From contig DAIQOP010000030.1 of the NCBI GenBank assembly GCA_036787815.1, positions 1 through 21,409 on the forward strand: a DNA stretch of 21,409 nucleotides. The letters run 5' to 3'. How positions within the stretch are numbered: position 1 is the stretch's first letter; every line of letters starts with the position of its first letter. Below are positions 1 to 9,815 of this stretch, piece by piece. The notes below the pieces were generated by a model that was given only the letters and a program-made list of their open reading frames with translations, searched no databases and was not told the origin of the DNA. The DNA is from DATBAK01 sp036787815 (lineage in GTDB: Bacteria > Actinomycetota > Acidimicrobiia > IMCC26256 > PALSA-610). Both the position numbers and the translations under genes were made by a program.

Positions 1-2
1 TG

Positions 3-344
3 CCGACATGGATCTGGACGGGCGGAGCGGCGCCGGTCGCGGTATCGGTGAGCCTGTCGGGCTTCCGGATCACGGGCACCGCGCGCGTCGTCGGGTACGG
101 CGAGTTCCCCGGTGAGGGCGGTTGGTTCCGCAGCCGGGCCGGCGGAAGCGTCGACCACCCCGCTTTCACGCACACCTACGAGACGGCCGGCACGTACCGG
201 CTCGGTGTCGCCACGTTGTGGTCGGCCTCGGCCGTGCTCACCGGCCCCGGGCTCGCCGCTCCGCTCGCCTTCGAGCTCGGTACCGCCGTCGTCACCAACG
301 GCCGCGACTACGCCGTCGTGTCGGTCCGAACGCACTTGCTGTAG
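3..344 (+). CDS. C-terminal end of a secreted-type actinobacterial protein (5' truncated by window)
   Basis: The reading frame is open from the first bases of the window (reading from position 3, PTWIWTGGAAPV...) to a TAG at 342-344, so the true start lies upstream. The visible 113 residues begin with a PTWIW motif. They continue with a beta-rich region containing 'FTHTYETAGTY' and 'VATLWSAS', and then a short polar end. From memory, a PTW(L/I)W motif followed by an H-T-Y segment and a W-rich strand is typical of small secreted or PKD-like proteins of actinobacteria that often sit near pilus or secretion genes. That family link is a recollection, not a search result. No catalytic residues are visible. 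It converges on the minus-strand nurA-like gene, with 51 bases between the stops and no clear terminator hairpin there. Confidence 0.7.
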   Translation, partial: PTWIWTGGAAPVAVSVSLSGFRITGTARVVGYGEFPGEGGWFRSRAGGSVDHPAFTHTYETAGTYRLGVATLWSASAVLTGPGLAAPLAFELGTAVVTNGRDYAVVSVRTHLL

Positions 345-395
345 CCGAGCGGCGAGCGAGGCGAGCAGAGCAGCCACGGCCGGCGGATCAGCGCG

Positions 396-1385
396 TCAGT
401 GCCGCGCCCGGTGGGCGACGGTGCGCAGGGCCCGATAGATCAGCTCCGGATCGCCCAGACGCCGGCGCAGCTCGCGTTCGAGACCGCTGATCGGGTACAG
501 GTTCTGCGGCGCCCGCGACTCCTTGTAGCGCTCGGAGGCGTAGCGCGGCAGCACCGCCGCGGTGGTCTCCGCGAGCGCGACGACGTCGGGCACCGCGAGA
601 TCGGCCGTCGCCTCGCAGCGCACGACCCCGGCCCACGGCGCGTCCTCTCCACCGGGCAGGCGCAGGTACCAGGCGTGGCGGCTCCAACTGGCCCCGATCG
701 TGAAGACCGGCGTGCGCTCGCCCGCTCGCAGCGCGCCCACGACGCGGTTCTGCTCCGGCGGCAGGTAGGCGACGTTGTGGGTCTTGATCATCCCGACGGT
801 GCGCGCGAGGTGCTGGCGGCCGCGAAGGGGGCCGTCGACGACGAGGAGGTCGTCGGTGTCGTTGCCCGCGCGACCGGAAGCCCGCACGCGGTGGGCGACG
901 GCCACCTCGGCGGCCGCCATGCATTCCTGCAACCTGAGCGACAGCACGTCGGGGTTCCCCGACGCCGCCATCTTCACGGCGAACGTGCCGTGCCGCGACT
1001 CGATGGCGGCCGCGCTCGGCGCGGCCGTGAACAACCCACGCTCCACCTCGACGTCGGCGAGCCGCGCGGTGCCGTCGCACGCGACGACCCCCGCGGCGTA
1101 CGACGCGCAGATCCCCGGCCAGACCTCACCATCGGATTGGTCGATCCACACCTTGGCTTCGACGCGCCGGACTCCGTCGGCGAAGAGCACGACGGCGGGC
1201 TCGCGCGTCGCGCTCGACGCCGCGATCGGGCGCCAATCGGCGGCGGCCATCTCGACCTCCACGGAGACGTCGTCGCCGGTGGTCGGCTCGAGCTCACCCT
1301 CGAGCGCGCTCCCGTAGGTGGGATCCCACGGATCGACGCTGAACCTCATGCTCGCCGAGGTCGTCGGCGGGACGGGCGGGCTCAC
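396..1385 (-). CDS. nurA: NurA-domain nuclease, last gene of the herA-sbcD-sbcC-nurA operon
   Basis: Predicted 329-residue NurA-family protein. NurA is a 5'-to-3' nuclease with an RNase H-like fold that acts with the HerA translocase to resect DNA ends. Visible NurA-like signatures are a first acidic motif 'FADG' (D70), a second 'LLVVDG' (D184) followed by 'GMIKTH' (K201), a 'W-Y-L-R-L' strand near 239-242, and a C-terminal 'APQNLYPIS' segment (292-300). The chosen start is a GTG at 1385 whose GTGA overlaps the sbcC stop, the pattern used elsewhere in this operon. An ATG at 1349 (MRFSVDPWDP...) would give 317 residues and is a good alternative. I assign NurA from the motif layout and from the gene being the fourth member of an archaeal-order operon. 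Overall similarity to archaeal NurA looks low, so the family is likely but the activity is inferred. Confidence 0.75.
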   Translation of the reverse strand: MSPPVPPTTSASMRFSVDPWDPTYGSALEGELEPTTGDDVSVEVEMAAADWRPIAASSATREPAVVLFADGVRRVEAKVWIDQSDGEVWPGICASYAAGVVACDGTARLADVEVERGLFTAAPSAAAIESRHGTFAVKMAASGNPDVLSLRLQECMAAAEVAVAHRVRASGRAGNDTDDLLVVDGPLRGRQHLARTVGMIKTHNVAYLPPEQNRVVGALRAGERTPVFTIGASWSRHAWYLRLPGGEDAPWAGVVRCEATADLAVPDVVALAETTAAVLPRYASERYKESRAPQNLYPISGLERELRRRLGDPELIYRALRTVAHRARH

Positions 1386-3784
1386 GTGAGGACCTTCTCG
1401 ACCGTTGCCGTGCGCGCGCCGCGCCCCACGACGTAGCGAACCGGGACGCGCTCGGAGAGCTCGGCCACGTGGGTGACGAGACCGACCATGCGATCGCCGA
1501 CCGCGAGGTTCTCGATGGTGGATGCGACCGCGTCGAGCGTGTCGGGATCGAGAGTGCCGAAACCCTCGTCGAGGAAGATCGACTCCAGGCGCGCGGCCCC
1601 GTTGGCCGCGAGGTCGCCGAGCTGGTCGGAGAGCGCGAGCGCGAGTGCGAGCGCCGCCTGGAACGTCTCCCCGCCCGACAACGTGCGCACCGATCGGCGC
1701 TCGTCGGCGTTGCGGTGGTCGACGACGAGAAAGCTGCCCTCGTCGAATGCGAACGAATAGTGCCCGCCGGAGAGCTCCTGGAGTGCGCGGGACGCGTCGG
1801 TGACCAGGACGTCGAGCGCTTCCGCGACGAGCCATCGCTCGAACCGGTTCGCGGCGAGGAGCCCGGCGAGCGTCTTCGCGACCTCGGCCTCCTCCTCCCG
1901 CTTGCCGATCGCCTTGCGGAGCTTCCTGGCCTCGGCGATGCCGGCCTTCACGCGGGTCAGCTCGTTGGCGGCCTCGGTCTCGGCGCGCACGGTTGCCTCG
2001 AGCAGCGCACCCAGCGTGATCTCACCGGCCAACTCGACATCGAGGTCCTGGCACGCACCGGCCAGCCCGACGAGCAGCCCCCGCCGTTCGGTGACCGCGC
2101 CGGCGTGACGCTCCTTCGCGAGCCGCGCCCGCTCCTCGCACGCACCGGATTCCTCGAGTGACCACGCGGCGAGCGCGTTCCAGTCGTCGAGCAGCTCGTC
2201 GCGCAGCGGCGGCGGCTCGGCGCCGTGTTGCAGCAGCGGGTCGCGCTGCTCGCGGAACCGGGCGCCCACCTGCTTGATCTCGTCGGTGAGCGAGTCGCGT
2301 GCGGTTCGGGCCCGGTCGAGCGCTCGACGCGCGGCGGTCTCGGTGGAACGCGCGGCTTCGAGCGCGGCATGGCCCGCTCTCACCTCGACGATCAATGCTT
2401 CGAGCGCGGTCGCGTCGGGGAACCCGGCCACGCGCTCGGTGAGCTCGGCCTCACGGCGTTGGAGCTCGGCGAGGGCCTGTCGCGCCGTGGCGACGCCTGT
2501 GGTTGCCGTCTCTCGTCGCTTCGCGAGCGCCGCGTGCTGCTGCTTCGTGCGCTCGACCTCCCGGTCGACGAGATCGATCGCGGCCGGCTCCCGCAGCTTC
2601 GGCGGTGCAGCCACGATCTGCAGGCAGACCGGGCACGGTTCGCCCGCGTGCAGCGTCTGGGCGACGAGGTGGGCCCGATGCTCGGTCCGCAAGGCATCGC
2701 GAGCCGCCACGGCCTCGTCCCTCGCGGTCTCGGCCTGCTCGAGCTCCTCGATCGCGGTCCGCTCGGTGCGCTCGGCCGCGTCGAGCGCGGCGCTCGCTTT
2801 CGCGAGCCCGGCGGCGACGCCCGCCAAATCGGCGTGGGCGTCGTGCGCGCGGTTCAACTCGGCGAGCTCGGGGTGGGTTGCGATCGCTTCGGCGCGCGTT
2901 CGGGTCGCGGCCTCCGCCTCGCCGGCGGCGCTCGCCGCCTTGGTGAGCGCGGCGTCGGCGTCGGCTCGGTGTCGCGCGAGCTCGGTGACCGCAGCGGGCA
3001 CCTCGACCTTGCGGAGCAGCTCGCCCAGCGCTCCCGCCCGGCGCAACTCCTGCTCCGCGTGCTCGGCGTCCTTCGTGAGCTGCTCCACCACCGGTGTGGT
3101 CGCCTTGAGCTCGGCCCGCACCCGTGCGATCGCGGCGACCCGACCTTCGATCTCGCGCTTGCGTGCGTCGGTGGCGTCGTCGCCGAGCTCCGTGAGCCGC
3201 CGGCGGTCGCGCTCGGCTTCGTTCTCGTGCTCCGCGGCGAGCGCCCGCGCCTTCTGGCCCATGCGCGCGTAGAAACCGAGGTTCAGCAGCTCGACGAGGA
3301 GCTGCTGGCGGTCGGCCGGCTTGTCGTGGAGGAAGCGCGCGAACTCGCCCTGCGGGAGCACGACGCACTTGATGAAGTGCTCGAACGGCAGACCGAGCAG
3401 CTCCACGACCGCCGCCTCCATCTCGCGCGCGCTGCCGGCCAGGACCGAGCCGTCGCCCACCCGCTCGAGCCGCGCCTCCGGGGTCGTCGCGCCCGACTTC
3501 GTACGACGCACCACGCGCGTCGCGACGTAGCGCTCGCCGTCGACCTCGAACGTGAGCGAGACCTTCGCCTCCTGGGCACCCATCGTGATGATCGGGGCGA
3601 CGACGCGCCGGTCGTCGTAGCGGGGCACGCTGCCGTAGAGCGCGAAGCACATCCCGTCGATGACGCTCGACTTGCCCGAACCCGTCGGACCGACGAGCGC
3701 GAAGAAGTCGACACCCTCGAAATCGATCTCCGTGCGTTCGCGGAACGCGGCGAAACCGGAGAGCGCGAGGTTGATCGGGCGCAT
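1382..3784 (-). CDS. sbcC: SbcC/Rad50 SMC-like ATPase of the SbcCD (Mre11-Rad50) nuclease
   Basis: An 800-residue ABC/SMC-family ATPase that tethers and unwinds DNA ends for the SbcD nuclease. The Walker A motif GPTGSGKSS lies at 32-40, early as expected. Long Ala/Glu/Arg-rich coiled coils run through about residues 160-370 and 400-660. The zinc hook CPVC (C384, C387) sits at mid-protein. The ABC signature LSGGE starts at 702, Walker B is IFLDEG (D739, E740), the D-loop is GTLDPDTLDA, and the H-loop histidine is H772. The arms are short: E. coli SbcC has about 1,050 residues and archaeal Rad50 near 880. The ATG start at 3784 shares one base with the sbcD stop (TGATG), so translation is probably coupled. 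The 3' end overlaps the nurA-like start by 4 bases. Confidence 0.95.
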   Translation of the reverse strand: MRPINLALSGFAAFRERTEIDFEGVDFFALVGPTGSGKSSVIDGMCFALYGSVPRYDDRRVVAPIITMGAQEAKVSLTFEVDGERYVATRVVRRTKSGATTPEARLERVGDGSVLAGSAREMEAAVVELLGLPFEHFIKCVVLPQGEFARFLHDKPADRQQLLVELLNLGFYARMGQKARALAAEHENEAERDRRRLTELGDDATDARKREIEGRVAAIARVRAELKATTPVVEQLTKDAEHAEQELRRAGALGELLRKVEVPAAVTELARHRADADAALTKAASAAGEAEAATRTRAEAIATHPELAELNRAHDAHADLAGVAAGLAKASAALDAAERTERTAIEELEQAETARDEAVAARDALRTEHRAHLVAQTLHAGEPCPVCLQIVAAPPKLREPAAIDLVDREVERTKQQHAALAKRRETATTGVATARQALAELQRREAELTERVAGFPDATALEALIVEVRAGHAALEAARSTETAARRALDRARTARDSLTDEIKQVGARFREQRDPLLQHGAEPPPLRDELLDDWNALAAWSLEESGACEERARLAKERHAGAVTERRGLLVGLAGACQDLDVELAGEITLGALLEATVRAETEAANELTRVKAGIAEARKLRKAIGKREEEAEVAKTLAGLLAANRFERWLVAEALDVLVTDASRALQELSGGHYSFAFDEGSFLVVDHRNADERRSVRTLSGGETFQAALALALALSDQLGDLAANGAARLESIFLDEGFGTLDPDTLDAVASTIENLAVGDRMVGLVTHVAELSERVPVRYVVGRGARTATVEKVLT

Positions 3785-4922
3785 CAGACGGTGGTCTCGG
3801 AATCGAGGAGCCGGTCGAAGAGCGCGACCAGCCGGTCGTCGTCGTAGTTCTGCTCGTGGAGGTAGCCGGCGAAGAGGTCGTGCGCGCTGCGACCGCGTCG
3901 TTGTGGGCGGGCCTCGGGCGACACGGCCGAGGTGTCGAGCCGCACCTCGACGACCCGCTCGCCGAGCAGCGCGCGCAGCTCGTCGGCCAGACCCGCACGC
4001 GCCGGCTCGTGCGCGATCACCCGGAGGTACGCGTCGCCGAACTCACCGGCGCGTGCGCTCAGCTCGGCGAAGGTTCCCTCGGCGGTCGCGAGGCGCACAC
4101 CGCTCGCGAGCGACACTTCGCGTACCTTGGCCGGCGTGGTGGGCGTGGCCTCGACGACCAGCACGTGCTTGGCATCACCCTGCTCGCCGAAGTCGACCTG
4201 GATCGGCGATCCGCTGTACCAGATGGGCGCCGCGCCCGGGATCTCCTGGGTGAGGTGGAGGTGCCCGAGCGCCACGTAGTGCGCCGAAGGGAACGCGGTG
4301 CCCGACACCCAGTACGGCTCGACGGTTTGCGCGTCGCGCTCACCACCTCCGAGCCGGCCGCCGCGGGCCATGCAGTGTGCGACGACGACGTTGACGGAGT
4401 CGTCCGAGAAGCCGCCCGAGAGCGCACCGAGGAGCGCGCGCATGCGCTGCGCGTAGTCGCCCGCGTGCTGCGCCGCGTCGCCGGCCATCAGCTCGGCCGC
4501 GCGCACGATGTAGCGCTGGGAGCAGAACGGCAAGAGCGCGAGGCACACGCGCTCACCCCCGCTCGTCGTGACCTCGACGACGCCTCCGGCATCGGCGCGA
4601 GCCGGGTGCCCGAGCATCGTGATGTCGAGCTCGGCCATCACCGGCCGCAGCGCCTCGAACTGGTGCGGGTTGTCGTGGTTGCCGGCGATCACGACCACCT
4701 TGGCGCCGGTGTCGCGCAGCTCGAGGATCGCCTGCAACGCGACCCCTTGGGCTTCGGGCGTCGGCGCGGCCGACTCGTACACGTCGCCCGCGACGACGAT
4801 CACGTCGACGGCCTCCGAACGGGCCACTCCCGCGATCTCCGAGAGCACCCGCCGGTGCTCGTCGAGACGCGACGCACCCTTCAGGAGCTTGCCGACGTGC
4901 CAGTCGGAGGTGTGGAGGAGCT

Positions 4923-4926
<4 letters not shown>
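3784..4926 (-). CDS. sbcD: SbcD/Mre11 metallophosphoesterase nuclease
   Basis: A 380-residue Mn2+-dependent DNA exonuclease/endonuclease subunit that partners SbcC. All phosphoesterase motifs are visible: HTSDWHVGK (D8, H10), VAGDVYES (D48), AGNHDNP (N83, H84), VVAHCM (H184) and ALGHLH (H222, H224). The C-terminal 30 residues (HDLFAGYLHEQ... onward) resemble the Rad50-binding helical end of the family. The start is a GTG at 4926 inside the GTGA overlap with the herA-like stop. The next upstream frame extension is Arg/Gly-rich antisense-like sequence and lacks family character. It is second in the operon, between the herA-like and sbcC genes, so the four proteins are probably made in a fixed ratio. 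Confidence 0.95.
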
Positions 4927-6737
<1,811 letters not shown>

Positions 6738-6766
6738 CTCGTGCTCGCCGACCGGATGCCCGCACG

Positions 6767-6789
6767 AGCCTACGACCGACGTCGGACAA
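6767..6789 (-). promoter_or_regulatory. Candidate RecA-NDp/PafBC-like promoter of the herA-sbcD-sbcC-nurA operon
   Basis: Read on the minus strand, TTGTCCGAC (6789-6781) is followed by exactly 8 bases and then TAGGCT (6772-6767). The actinobacterial DNA-damage promoter RecA-NDp is TTGTCRGTG-N8-TAnnnT. This site matches TTGTC, one later G, the spacing and TAnnnT, and differs at three positions (R, and two of GTG). Transcription would begin near 6760, about 23 bases before the GTG start. A perfect 10-bp palindrome CCGACGTCGG (6776-6785) overlaps the spacer. Regulation is inferred only. Confidence 0.5.
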
Positions 6790-6843
6790 CCGGGCCCGAC
6801 GACGCGAGACTCGGGTCGCCCCTGAACCCGCGGTGGAGCAACG

Positions 6844-7572
6844 ATGTCCGACGAGTACCGGCCGGCCCACGACGATGCCGAAGGCATCGACGACGGCGAC
6901 CCCACCGACGACGGCGACCTGGCGGCCGGCGACTTCGCGCCGTGGGTGGTCGCGATGCAGGGCGCCATCCGCGGCGAGCACGGATCCGACGTGCCGTGCG
7001 GCGGCTGCACGGCCTGTTGCACGTCGTCGCAGTTCGTCCACATCGGTCCCGACGAGACCGACACGCTCTCGCACATCCCCGCCGAGCTGCTGTTCCCCGC
7101 GCCCCGCCTGCCACGCGGTCACGTGCTCCTCGGCTACGACGAGCACGGCCACTGCCCGATGCTGGTCGACGGGGCCTGCTCGATCTACGAGCATCGCCCC
7201 CGCACGTGCCGCACCTACGACTGCCGGGTCTTCCCCGCGGCCGGTGTCGAGCTGCACGACGGCGACGACCCCGACAAGGTGCTGATCGCCCGCCGAGCGC
7301 GGCGCTGGCGGTTCGGCTTCCCGACGCCCGACGACCCGGCCCGCCACGATGCAACGAGGGCCGCCGCGACCTTCCTCCAGGCCCACCGCGGCGAGCTGCC
7401 CGACGACGAGCGCCCGACGACCCCGACCCAGCTCGCGGTGCTCGCGATCGAGTTGCACGACCGCTTCCTGCGGCGAGACGAGGAGACCGGGCGGGCGAGG
7501 GTGGCCGAGCCCGATCCGTACGAGGTGCGGGTCGAGCTGACCCGCAGGAGAGGCGCCCGCGAACCGACGTGA
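6844..7572 (+). CDS. YkgJ-family cysteine-cluster protein (putative zinc/iron-chelating domain)
   Basis: A 242-residue soluble protein whose core carries the CxxCxxCC cluster typical of the YkgJ/CxxCxxCC family (C52, C55, C58, C59). It also has a downstream set at C104 (GHCPML), C112 (ACSIYEHRP), C122 and C127 (TCRTYDCRVF). The family is thought to bind Fe-S or Zn; its reaction is not established. The first 35 residues are strongly acidic (Asp/Glu-rich) and probably disordered, and the C-terminal third is helical and charged. The ATG at 6844 is preceded by a good ribosome-binding site, GGTGGAG at 6832-6838. It is divergent from the herA-like gene across 106 bases and followed 80 bases later by a membrane protein on the same strand. 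A functional tie to the repair operon is possible but not shown. Confidence 0.85.
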   Translation: MSDEYRPAHDDAEGIDDGDPTDDGDLAAGDFAPWVVAMQGAIRGEHGSDVPCGGCTACCTSSQFVHIGPDETDTLSHIPAELLFPAPRLPRGHVLLGYDEHGHCPMLVDGACSIYEHRPRTCRTYDCRVFPAAGVELHDGDDPDKVLIARRARRWRFGFPTPDDPARHDATRAAATFLQAHRGELPDDERPTTPTQLAVLAIELHDRFLRRDEETGRARVAEPDPYEVRVELTRRRGAREPT

Positions 7573-7652
7573 ACCCGCGCCCGGTCGCCGGGCTCACGGC
7601 CCTCTCATCGAGGACTGCCTACCTTCACGCAGGCCCACGGCGAAGCGGACAC

Positions 7653-8420
7653 ATGGATTCGGGAACACTCACGCCCAGTCGCGTTCCGGAGGTCTCCCTC
7701 GTCTTCTGGGTCACCAAGGTGTTGACCACGGGGATGGGCGAGACGACCTCGGACTACCTCGTCCACCGGCTCGGCCCTCCCACCGCGGTCGCGCTCGGGG
7801 GCATCGGGCTCGCGGTGGGGTTGGTCCTGCAGTTCCGGGCCCGGCGCTACCTCGCGTGGATCTACTGGCTGGCCGTCGTGATGGTGAGCATCTCCGGCAC
7901 GATCGCCGCCGACGTGCTGCACGTGCAGTTCAAGATTCCCTACGTCGTGTCGAGCGTGTTCTTCGTGGTCGCGCTCACGGCCGTGCTCTGCGCCTGGTAC
8001 GCGAGCGAGAGGACGCTGTCGATCCACAGCATCTTCACCACCCGTCGGGAGCTGTTCTACTGGGCGACGATCCTCACGACGTTCGCGCTCGGGACCGCGG
8101 TCGGCGACATGACGGCGACCACCATGCACCTCGGCTACTTCTCGTCCGGTCTGCTCTTCGCGGTGTTGATCGCGGTCCCGGCCCTCGCCTACTGGCGGTT
8201 CCGCCTCAACGCGATCCTCGCGTTCTGGCTCGCGTACGTCGTCACCCGCCCATTGGGCGCCTCGTTCGCCGACTGGATCGCGGCGCCGCCGAAGCGGGGT
8301 GGGCTCAGCGTCGGTTTCGGTCTCGTGAGCGTGGTGCTCGCGGTGGTGATCGTCGGCTTCGTCGCCGCGCAGGCGGTCTCGGGCCGCGACCGCACGGCGG
8401 TGCCGGAGCGCGTCGGCTGA
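7653..8420 (+). CDS. COG4705-like repeat membrane protein of unknown function
   Basis: A 255-residue integral membrane protein. It shows the repeated motif pair of the COG4705 'membrane-anchored protein' family. The first is FW-x-TK-x-LTTGMGETTSDYL near residues 22-40. The second is FYWATILTTFALGTAVGDMTA near the middle, followed by 'FWLAYVVTRPLGASFADW'. The two halves look like an internal duplication around a G-E/D-T-x-x-D/A core in membrane segments. I count about seven hydrophobic helices. The acidic residues buried in the two GET/GD motifs hint at cation binding or transport, which is inference. The start is the ATG at 7653; its ribosome-binding site is weak (GAAGCGGA), and a possible -10 box TACCTT lies at 7620-7625. 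It converges with the crotonase gene, leaving 19 bases between the stops. Confidence 0.8.
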   Translation: MDSGTLTPSRVPEVSLVFWVTKVLTTGMGETTSDYLVHRLGPPTAVALGGIGLAVGLVLQFRARRYLAWIYWLAVVMVSISGTIAADVLHVQFKIPYVVSSVFFVVALTAVLCAWYASERTLSIHSIFTTRRELFYWATILTTFALGTAVGDMTATTMHLGYFSSGLLFAVLIAVPALAYWRFRLNAILAFWLAYVVTRPLGASFADWIAAPPKRGGLSVGFGLVSVVLAVVIVGFVAAQAVSGRDRTAVPERVG

Positions 8421-8439
8421 CGCGCCACGCGCGAACCCG

Positions 8440-9249
8440 CTATTCGCGCCCGATCTGCGAACGCCCGCGTTCGACGACGCCGAGGCGCCGGGCCTCGATC
8501 TCGGCCGGGTCGAAACCCGCTCCTTCCCACTCACGCGACACGCGACCCTCGATCTGCCACGCCTCCGCGATCGTCGTGTCGCTCGTCTCCGCGTAGGTGG
8601 CGAGCATGCGGCGCACCGCGCGCTGGTCGATCGAGATCGAATCGGTGGCGATGCGCCGGCAGGAGGCCAACAGCTCGTCGTGAGGGACGACGTGGTTCAC
8701 CAGCCCCCACTCGTACGCCTGCGCCGCGTCGATGAAGTTGCCGGTCACACTCATCTCACGCGCCCTCGCGACGCCGATCCGCTGCGGGAGCAGCACGCTG
8801 AGCCCCCAACCCGGCATCACCCCGACGCGCGCGTGCGTGTCGGCGAAGCGGGCCCGGTCGGAGGCGACGAGGAAGTCGCAGGCGAGCGCGAGCTCGAAGC
8901 CTCCGGTGACCGCGACACCGTTGACCGCGCCGATGAGCAGCTTGGTGCGCGCCGGGAGCGCGCCGCGCGTCGGGAGGCGACCGGAGGAGTCGCGGCGGCC
9001 GATGTCGGCGAAGCCTTCGCCCGCGGCGGTCGATGCGCCGGATCCGAACTCCTTCAGGTCGACGCCCGCGCAGAACGCGGGATCGGCACCGGTGAGGATC
9101 ATCACGTCGACGCCGTCGTCGTGCTCGCACGCGGTGATCGCCTCGGGCAGCTGCTTGCGTACGGCGCGGTTCAGCGCGTTGCGGGCCTCCGGCCGGTTCA
9201 ACGTGATCGTCGCGATCCGATCCGCGACCTCGACCAGCACTTCACTCAC
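8440..9249 (-). CDS. Enoyl-CoA hydratase/isomerase (crotonase) family protein
   Basis: A 269-residue crotonase-fold protein, the family's usual length. Visible parts are the NRPEARNAL segment (18-26), the oxyanion-hole element 'AFCAGVDLKEF' (59-69), and the second element 'NGVAVTGGFELALACD' with the glutamate equivalent to the first catalytic Glu of hydratases (E119). The residue facing it is normally Glu in a PE(I/V) motif. Here it falls in 'FADTHARVGVMPGWG' (about 135-149), so it is His or Ala instead. A plain hydratase activity is therefore doubtful; isomerase, hydrolase or another acyl-CoA reaction is possible. The GTG start at 9249 is preceded by AACGGGG; a second GTG at 9240 is in frame. 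It lies 19 bases after the unknown 170-residue gene and is probably cotranscribed with it and the dehydrogenase. Confidence 0.9.
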   Translation of the reverse strand: MSEVLVEVADRIATITLNRPEARNALNRAVRKQLPEAITACEHDDGVDVMILTGADPAFCAGVDLKEFGSGASTAAGEGFADIGRRDSSGRLPTRGALPARTKLLIGAVNGVAVTGGFELALACDFLVASDRARFADTHARVGVMPGWGLSVLLPQRIGVARAREMSVTGNFIDAAQAYEWGLVNHVVPHDELLASCRRIATDSISIDQRAVRRMLATYAETSDTTIAEAWQIEGRVSREWEGAGFDPAEIEARRLGVVERGRSQIGRE

Positions 9250-9268
9250 ATCGACCCCGTTCGCTCGG

Positions 9269-9781
9269 TCATTCCAGGTAGACGATCTCGCCGTCGGAGA
9301 GCTCGACGACGGCATTCACCGCGACGTGCAACGCGGAGTGCAACACCTCGAACCGCTCGGTCTCCGGGTCGACGTCGGTCGCGGCATCGGGCGCCGCGAT
9401 GTCGCCGGCGTCGGTGAGCCCGGCGAGCGCGGCATCCCAGTCGGTGCGTTCGACCGCGACGCGGAGCCGCATGACCGGCGCCTGGAGCAACGCGCGCGTG
9501 AGGTCTTGCACGATGGTGACGATCACGTCGGTGCTCGTACGCACCCCCGGAGTCGCGAGGAGATGCAGCGCCTGCAGCTTGCGCATCGCGAGCGCCGCGA
9601 TCATCGCGGGTTCGGCCATCTCCCGCACGACCTGCTCGCTGTCGACGGCCGACAGATCGAGCACGACGGCGGCGGGCACGTCGAACCATTCCTTCAACGT
9701 GTCGAACAGCTCGGCGGTCACCTCGCTCAACGCGAGGAGCTCCGGTGGCTTCGGGAGTGCCGCGCTCTCGCCGTCGGTCAT
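9269..9781 (-). CDS. Unknown 170-residue soluble protein between a dehydrogenase and a crotonase
   Basis: I do not recognise this family. It reads MTDGESAALPKPPE... and is mostly helical and acidic, with no Cys, signal peptide or membrane segment. The middle (about residues 60-110) is a hydrophobic helical block rich in Ala/Leu/Met, including a 'QALHLLATPGVRTSTD' stretch. The end is a strand-like 'AVVELSDGEIVYLE'. The gene has its own ATG at 9781, with a weak AGGA upstream. It sits 34 bases after the dehydrogenase stop and 19 bases before the crotonase start, all on one strand. The tight spacing suggests a shared operon and a role tied to the same pathway, perhaps an accessory or regulatory subunit. 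That is inference from position alone. Confidence 0.8.
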   Translation of the reverse strand: MTDGESAALPKPPELLALSEVTAELFDTLKEWFDVPAAVVLDLSAVDSEQVVREMAEPAMIAALAMRKLQALHLLATPGVRTSTDVIVTIVQDLTRALLQAPVMRLRVAVERTDWDAALAGLTDAGDIAAPDAATDVDPETERFEVLHSALHVAVNAVVELSDGEIVYLE

Positions 9782-9815
9782 CTGGTGAACGGGTCCTGGG
9801 TCAACCGGCCGTGGA

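Noticed and set aside
396..1835. Longer 479-codon frame for the nurA-like gene
   Set aside because: The extra N-terminal part is Arg-rich and lies inside sbcC in another frame. The GTGA overlap start at 1385 fits the operon.
6738..6843. LexA SOS box upstream of the repair operon
   Set aside because: No GAAC-N4-GTTC type palindrome is present; the RecA-NDp-like layout fits better.
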